Assembly: GCF_014648275.1 (NCBI RefSeq)
Contig: NZ_BMQU01000003.1
Coordinates: 186,001-250,000, forward strand
Source of the DNA: Pseudomonas laurentiana
GTDB taxonomy: Bacteria; Pseudomonadota; Gammaproteobacteria; Pseudomonadales; Pseudomonadaceae
Direction: 5' to 3'
DNA length: 64,000 nt
The position numbers were made by a program, and so were the translations under genes. This document shows positions 60,559 through 64,000 of the stretch, in pieces (the stretch's first letter is position 1; every line of letters starts with the position of its first letter). The notes under the pieces were generated by a model. The model worked only from the letters and a program-made list of their open reading frames with translations. It made no database searches and was not told the DNA's origin.

Positions 60559-62130
60559 TCAGGGGCAGGAGGGCTGGGCAACCGTAGCCTCTTTTTTCTG
60601 GCGGGCCAGGGCGTCGATAAAGCCGTCCAGCGGCAGGGGTTTGCCGAACAGGTAACCTTGTTGGAAATCCACTTGGCGCTGGGCCAGGTAATCACGTTGC
60701 GTTTGTGTTTCTACGCCTTCGGCAACGATGCCCATGTCCAGTTTGTTGGACAGCTCGATGATGCTGTCGAGAATGTGCAGTGACAACGCATCCACCCCGA
60801 TCATGCCGACAAAACTCTTGTCGATCTTCAGGTAGTCCACTTTGAACTGGCGCAGGTAGGTCAGGCTCGATTGACCCGTGCCGAAGTCATCCAGGGCAAT
60901 CATGACCCCCAATTCATGCAGCTTGGCGAACAGGTTGAAGGTGGTTTCGGTTGGCGTGATCAGCGTACGCTCGGTCAACTCCAGGGTCAGCCGAATGCGT
61001 CCTGGCGGGAAAGCCGCGAGCAACCGCTGGCAGTCATCGAAAAGTGCCAGATCCTGGCAGTGTGCAGCGCTGACATTGATGCCAATGTGAAAGCCCTCGT
61101 CAAAGGTGTCCGCATGGGGCGCCAACTGTTCGGCGACCTGTTGCATCAGGCGACGGGTCATGGGGAGTATCTGACCGCTATGCTCGGCGTAGGGGATGAA
61201 CAGGTCAGGACGTACCAGGCCATCACGAGGGTGTATCCAGCGCATCAGCACTTCGACGCCGGCCCAACGATAATCGCCATGACGTACAACGGGTTGAAAG
61301 TACGGAACGAACTCATCGGCCTCGAGTGCCCGTTGCAGTTCGGCCCGAGGTGAATTGGCGCGCTTCAGTTGCCAGTTGCAGGCTGCTCCGGCAATGACCC
61401 CGAGGAAGACCAGCAGGCCGAACAAGGGGCCGTACTGGCGCTGCATCAGGCGCCACACTTCGCCATCCGGGTAGCCACTATGGACCGTGAAGCTGAAATG
61501 CGAGGACTTCAGGGCTGTCGGGGCCACGGCAAAGCCGGGTAAGGGGTCATTGCGCACCCGGCCGTCGGTTCCCATCCAGTGCTGGCCCACCTGTACCCGC
61601 AAGTCGGAATCCGGATCGATCAGGCGCAACAGGTGTGTCAGGTGATCGCCATCGACCGTTGTGATTGCGCCCTTGCTGCCTTCACTGAGACGGTAGACCA
61701 GCAGCGGGTGCCCGGGTGAGACAGAGTTGCCATCCATCAGCCAGAGGCTGCCGTCGGTATAGTCGTCAGGGTTGACCGCCTCGCGGTAGCTGCCAAACAG
61801 CGAGCTGCAGTACAGGGTGTCGTCGTAGAACAGGTTGGTCGAGCGAACGAAGGTGCCTCGCGTGACCTGTTCGCGCAAGGGCAGCTTGACCTGTTCGCAG
61901 GGTTGTCCTGCCAGCGGCAGCAGATTGCGTGCGGCCTGGGCGATGTTGTCCAGCACCCGGTCGAACTGTTCGATGGCATGTTCTGCGTTGAACCGTGCTT
62001 TGGCTTGCAGTTCTCGTTGTGCTTGCCAGTTCAGCAGCAGCACGCCGCATATCACCGGAATGAAACCCACCAACCAGGGCAGCAGGACGCGTGCAGTGGA
62101 GCGGCTTCGGCGTTTCGGGGAAAGGGGCAT
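60559..62130 (-). CDS. CSS-motif EAL phosphodiesterase
   Basis: This 523-residue inner-membrane enzyme probably degrades cyclic-di-GMP. An N-terminal helix (residues 17-35) and a periplasmic CSS domain (LYCSSLFG, about 105) are followed by a second helix (235-257) and a cytoplasmic EAL domain. The EAL domain shows EVLMRW (EVL variant), NVSAAHCQDL, ELTERTL, DDFGTGQSSLTYL, YLKIDKSFV and EGVET. CSS-EAL enzymes of E. coli are controlled by DsbA/DsbB-dependent disulfide formation in the periplasmic loop. Loop-6 residues are intact except for Q in place of Y in DDFGTGYSS. It precedes the RarD gene by 49 bases. Confidence 0.92.
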   Translation of the reverse strand: MPLSPKRRSRSTARVLLPWLVGFIPVICGVLLLNWQAQRELQAKARFNAEHAIEQFDRVLDNIAQAARNLLPLAGQPCEQVKLPLREQVTRGTFVRSTNLFYDDTLYCSSLFGSYREAVNPDDYTDGSLWLMDGNSVSPGHPLLVYRLSEGSKGAITTVDGDHLTHLLRLIDPDSDLRVQVGQHWMGTDGRVRNDPLPGFAVAPTALKSSHFSFTVHSGYPDGEVWRLMQRQYGPLFGLLVFLGVIAGAACNWQLKRANSPRAELQRALEADEFVPYFQPVVRHGDYRWAGVEVLMRWIHPRDGLVRPDLFIPYAEHSGQILPMTRRLMQQVAEQLAPHADTFDEGFHIGINVSAAHCQDLALFDDCQRLLAAFPPGRIRLTLELTERTLITPTETTFNLFAKLHELGVMIALDDFGTGQSSLTYLRQFKVDYLKIDKSFVGMIGVDALSLHILDSIIELSNKLDMGIVAEGVETQTQRDYLAQRQVDFQQGYLFGKPLPLDGFIDALARQKKEATVAQPSCP

Positions 62131-62567
62131 GGTTGACTACCTGTCATGGCAAAGGTCCTTCGTTGGCAAGCATAGCGCTTGAGCGGTATGCGCACAGTCG
62201 CTATGACCGCTCTCTCGGGGTGCGTGCCTCGGCAGCGTGGGAGACCGGGTTTGGCGTTAGTCTATTATGGCTACGACGTACCCACCATCCGAATGGAGCA
62301 CCGTTGTTGCCGAGCGCGGCCTGAACTAAAGTGCGGACAAATGGAGTTACGCCCTGTAGAATCATTTTACGCATACAATAATAAGGTTCTCCGCCTCCGG
62401 GGAATCAAACCCGCCGAGAATGGGTCCATATGAAGTGTCATGGGTTCAAACTGATCTTTGGTGACTTCCTCGCACGCAGTGTGAGGGGCATCTCCTGCGC
62501 GCCACCCTCCCTGCTCGACATCGATAGCAATTGAACCTGTTTTTACCGTATTGATGAGGACACGAGC
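62131..62567. other. Divergent intergenic region upstream of hppD
   Basis: These 437 bases contain no supported gene. A possible -10 TACAAT lies at 62374-62379 without a good -35, suggesting activator dependence. A weak TyrR/PhhR-like site overlaps 62355. Confidence 0.55.
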
Positions 62568-63644
62568 ATGGCTGATATCTTCGACAACCCAATGGGCCTG
62601 ATGGGCTTCGAATTCATTGAATTTGCTGCACCGACCCCAGGCGTTCTGGAGCCGATCTTTCAGATCATGGGCTTCACGAAAGTGGCGACCCACCGTTCCA
62701 AGGACGTCCACCTGTACCGCCAGGGCGGTATCAACCTGATTCTCAACAACGAGCCCAGGAGCATTGCCTCCTACTTTGCTGCCGAGCACGGCCCTTCGGT
62801 GTGTGGCATGGCATTCCGCGTGCGTAATGCCCACGAAGCGTATGCGCGTGCGCTGGAGCTGGGAGCGCAGCCTGTAGAGATCGAAACCGGGCCAATGGAA
62901 TTGCGCTTGCCGGCGATCAAGGGTATTGGCGGTGCGCCGCTGTACCTGATCGACCGTTTCGAGGAAGGCAGCTCGATCTATGACATCGACTTCAACTTCA
63001 TCGAGGGCGTTGACCGTCATCCGGAGGGGGCGGGCCTCAAGATCATCGACCACCTGACCCACAACGTCTATCGTGGCCGTATGGCCTACTGGGCAGGTTT
63101 CTACGAGAAGCTGTTCAACTTCCGTGAGATTCGCTACTTCGACATCAAGGGCGAGTACACCGGCCTGACCTCCAAGGCCATGACGGCACCGGATGGCATG
63201 ATCCGCATTCCGCTGAACGAAGAATCGTCCAAAGGTGCCGGGCAGATCGAAGAGTTCCTGATGCAGTTCAACGGCGAAGGCATTCAGCATGTGGCCTTCC
63301 TCACTGACGATCTGCTCAAAAGCTGGGATGCCCTGAAAAAACTGGGCATGCGCTTCATGACTGCTCCGCCAGAGACCTACTACGAAATGCTGGAAGGTCG
63401 CTTGCCTGGTCATGGCGAGCCGGTCGCTGAACTCAAGGCTCGAGGCATTCTGCTCGATGGTTCCTCGCAGCCTGAGGACAAGCGACTGCTGCTGCAGATA
63501 TTCTCGGAGACCCTGATGGGCCCGGTATTCTTTGAGTTCATTCAGCGCAAAGGCGATGACGGTTTCGGTGAGGGTAACTTCAAGGCACTGTTCGAGTCGA
63601 TTGAGCGTGATCAGGTACGCCGCGGTGTATTGGCGACCGACTGA
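62568..63644 (+). CDS. hppD: 4-hydroxyphenylpyruvate dioxygenase
   Basis: This 358-residue iron(II) enzyme converts 4-hydroxyphenylpyruvate to homogentisate in tyrosine breakdown. The iron ligands are visible: H162 (IDHLTHNV), H241 (IQHVAF) and E323 (FFEFIQRKG). Residue spacing and total length agree with the bacterial enzyme. The ATG at 62568 follows GAGGACACGAGC. The gene is followed by a strong terminator, so it forms its own transcript. Homogentisate dioxygenase genes are not adjacent. Confidence 0.97.
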   Translation: MADIFDNPMGLMGFEFIEFAAPTPGVLEPIFQIMGFTKVATHRSKDVHLYRQGGINLILNNEPRSIASYFAAEHGPSVCGMAFRVRNAHEAYARALELGAQPVEIETGPMELRLPAIKGIGGAPLYLIDRFEEGSSIYDIDFNFIEGVDRHPEGAGLKIIDHLTHNVYRGRMAYWAGFYEKLFNFREIRYFDIKGEYTGLTSKAMTAPDGMIRIPLNEESSKGAGQIEEFLMQFNGEGIQHVAFLTDDLLKSWDALKKLGMRFMTAPPETYYEMLEGRLPGHGEPVAELKARGILLDGSSQPEDKRLLLQIFSETLMGPVFFEFIQRKGDDGFGEGNFKALFESIERDQVRRGVLATD

Positions 63645-63664
63645 TTATCGATAGCGCGACACAC

Positions 63665-63701
63665 AAGAGGCCAGCGTTCCTACGCTGGCCTCTTTGTTTT
63701 T
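63665..63701 (+). terminator. Rho-independent terminator after hppD
   Basis: AAGAGGCCAGCG (63665-63676) and CGCTGGCCTCTT (63683-63694) pair perfectly around TTCCTA, followed by TTGTTTTT. Confidence 0.92.
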
Positions 63702-63728
63702 CAGGCGATGATGCTTGCGCATGTCGCC

Positions 63729-64000
63729 TTACGGCTTGCGGTTGCGTCGGGAAAACAGGCTCCAGTACACAAAAGCGGAGGTGATGATGCCGACCAGTAG
63801 TAGCGAGGGCGCGCTGGCAAGCATGTTACTGCGGACTTCCTGCCAGGTGCTGCCGTCCGCAAAGCCACTGTGTACGATAAAGCCGTGTTTGTGGGATACG
63901 ACCTGAAGGTACTGCTCATTGATGTTGGTGTGGTTCATGTCTTCGACAATGCCCGTTTCTGACAAGTATGCCGTACCGAATTGAACGATCACGGTCGCGG
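63729..64000 (-). CDS. CSS-type membrane protein lacking an EAL domain (partial)
   Basis: The reading frame is open at the window end, so only the last 90 residues are seen. The segment VIVQFGTAYLSETG followed by HGFIVHSGFADGSTWQEVRSNMLASAP matches the end of the periplasmic CSS sensor domain of the neighbouring EAL protein (FSFTVHSGYPDGEVWRLM). A final helix (SLLLVGIITSAFVYWSLF) and a basic tail RRNRKP follow, then a stop. Where the other protein continues into the EAL domain this one ends. It may be a stand-alone sensor or a truncated phosphodiesterase. Confidence 0.7.
   Translation of the reverse strand, partial: ATVIVQFGTAYLSETGIVEDMNHTNINEQYLQVVSHKHGFIVHSGFADGSTWQEVRSNMLASAPSLLLVGIITSAFVYWSLFSRRNRKP

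Noticed and set aside
62355-62371. TyrR/PhhR box upstream of hppD
   Set aside because: TGTAGA and TTTACG resemble the half-sites of TGTAAA-N6-TTTACA but are separated by five bases rather than six, and one half-site position deviates on each side.

Overview
The window looks like a chromosomal segment of a fluorescent pseudomonad, most likely of the Pseudomonas putida group. It is GC-rich and densely coded, and it carries genera-typical genes: OprD porin, cti, nfuA, a D-lysine catabolic cluster (amaC, dpkA, amaD plus ABC transporter), a MuxABC-OpmB-type efflux operon, the lexA2-imuA-imuB-dnaE2 mutagenesis cassette, a CSS-motif EAL protein and hppD. From memory of P. putida KT2440, these blocks exist there too but are not all contiguous, so the segment appears to be a rearranged mosaic. 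I saw no plasmid, prophage, CRISPR array, rRNA or tRNA.

Layout. 1-12.5 kb is mostly housekeeping: end of an OprD porin, an EamA exporter, sulfite reductase cysI with its DUF934 partner, an orphan periplasmic binding protein, a 37-residue membrane protein, metH, cti and nfuA. 12.5-15.3 kb holds two envelope glycosyltransferases, a GT39-type integral membrane enzyme and an ArnC/GtrB-like polyprenyl-phosphate glycosyltransferase. 15.7-26.2 kb is an amino-acid block: a class I glutamine-amidotransferase-like hydrolase, then an operon of RpiR regulator, binding protein, two permeases, D-amino-acid dehydrogenase and ATPase. Divergent from it lie dpkA and amaC, followed by an amino-acid permease. 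Together they fit import of D-lysine, its deamination, and reduction of piperideine-2-carboxylate.

26.2-27.1 kb is a non-coding composite repeat: two roughly 215-bp inverted arms bracketed by two 87-bp direct repeats. 27.2-36.9 kb holds tpx and a four-gene RND efflux operon with overlapping start and stop codons. 37.1-45.8 kb is mixed: an MHYT-GGDEF-EAL protein, an arginine:pyruvate-transaminase-like enzyme, small envelope proteins, a lone tyrosine recombinase, an orphan gspF-gspG pair and a lytic transglycosylase. 46.6-52.4 kb is the SOS mutagenesis cassette, whose operator overlaps the first possible start codon of lexA2. 52.5-57.8 kb holds a 3-oxoacid CoA-transferase and an uncharacterised catabolic module (class II aldolase plus DapA-family lyase) facing a XRE-cupin regulator, with a palindromic operator between them. 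It also holds an AraC regulator and a LysE exporter. 58-64 kb holds a TerC-CBS membrane protein, a RarD/EamA-type transporter, a CSS-EAL phosphodiesterase, hppD, and the end of a second CSS-type protein that stops without an EAL domain.

I did not find a clearly novel defence or mobile system. The best candidates for further work are the composite intergenic repeat, the aldolase/DapA module with its operator, the orphan GspF-GspG pair, the orphan ArnC-like enzyme and the EAL-less CSS protein.
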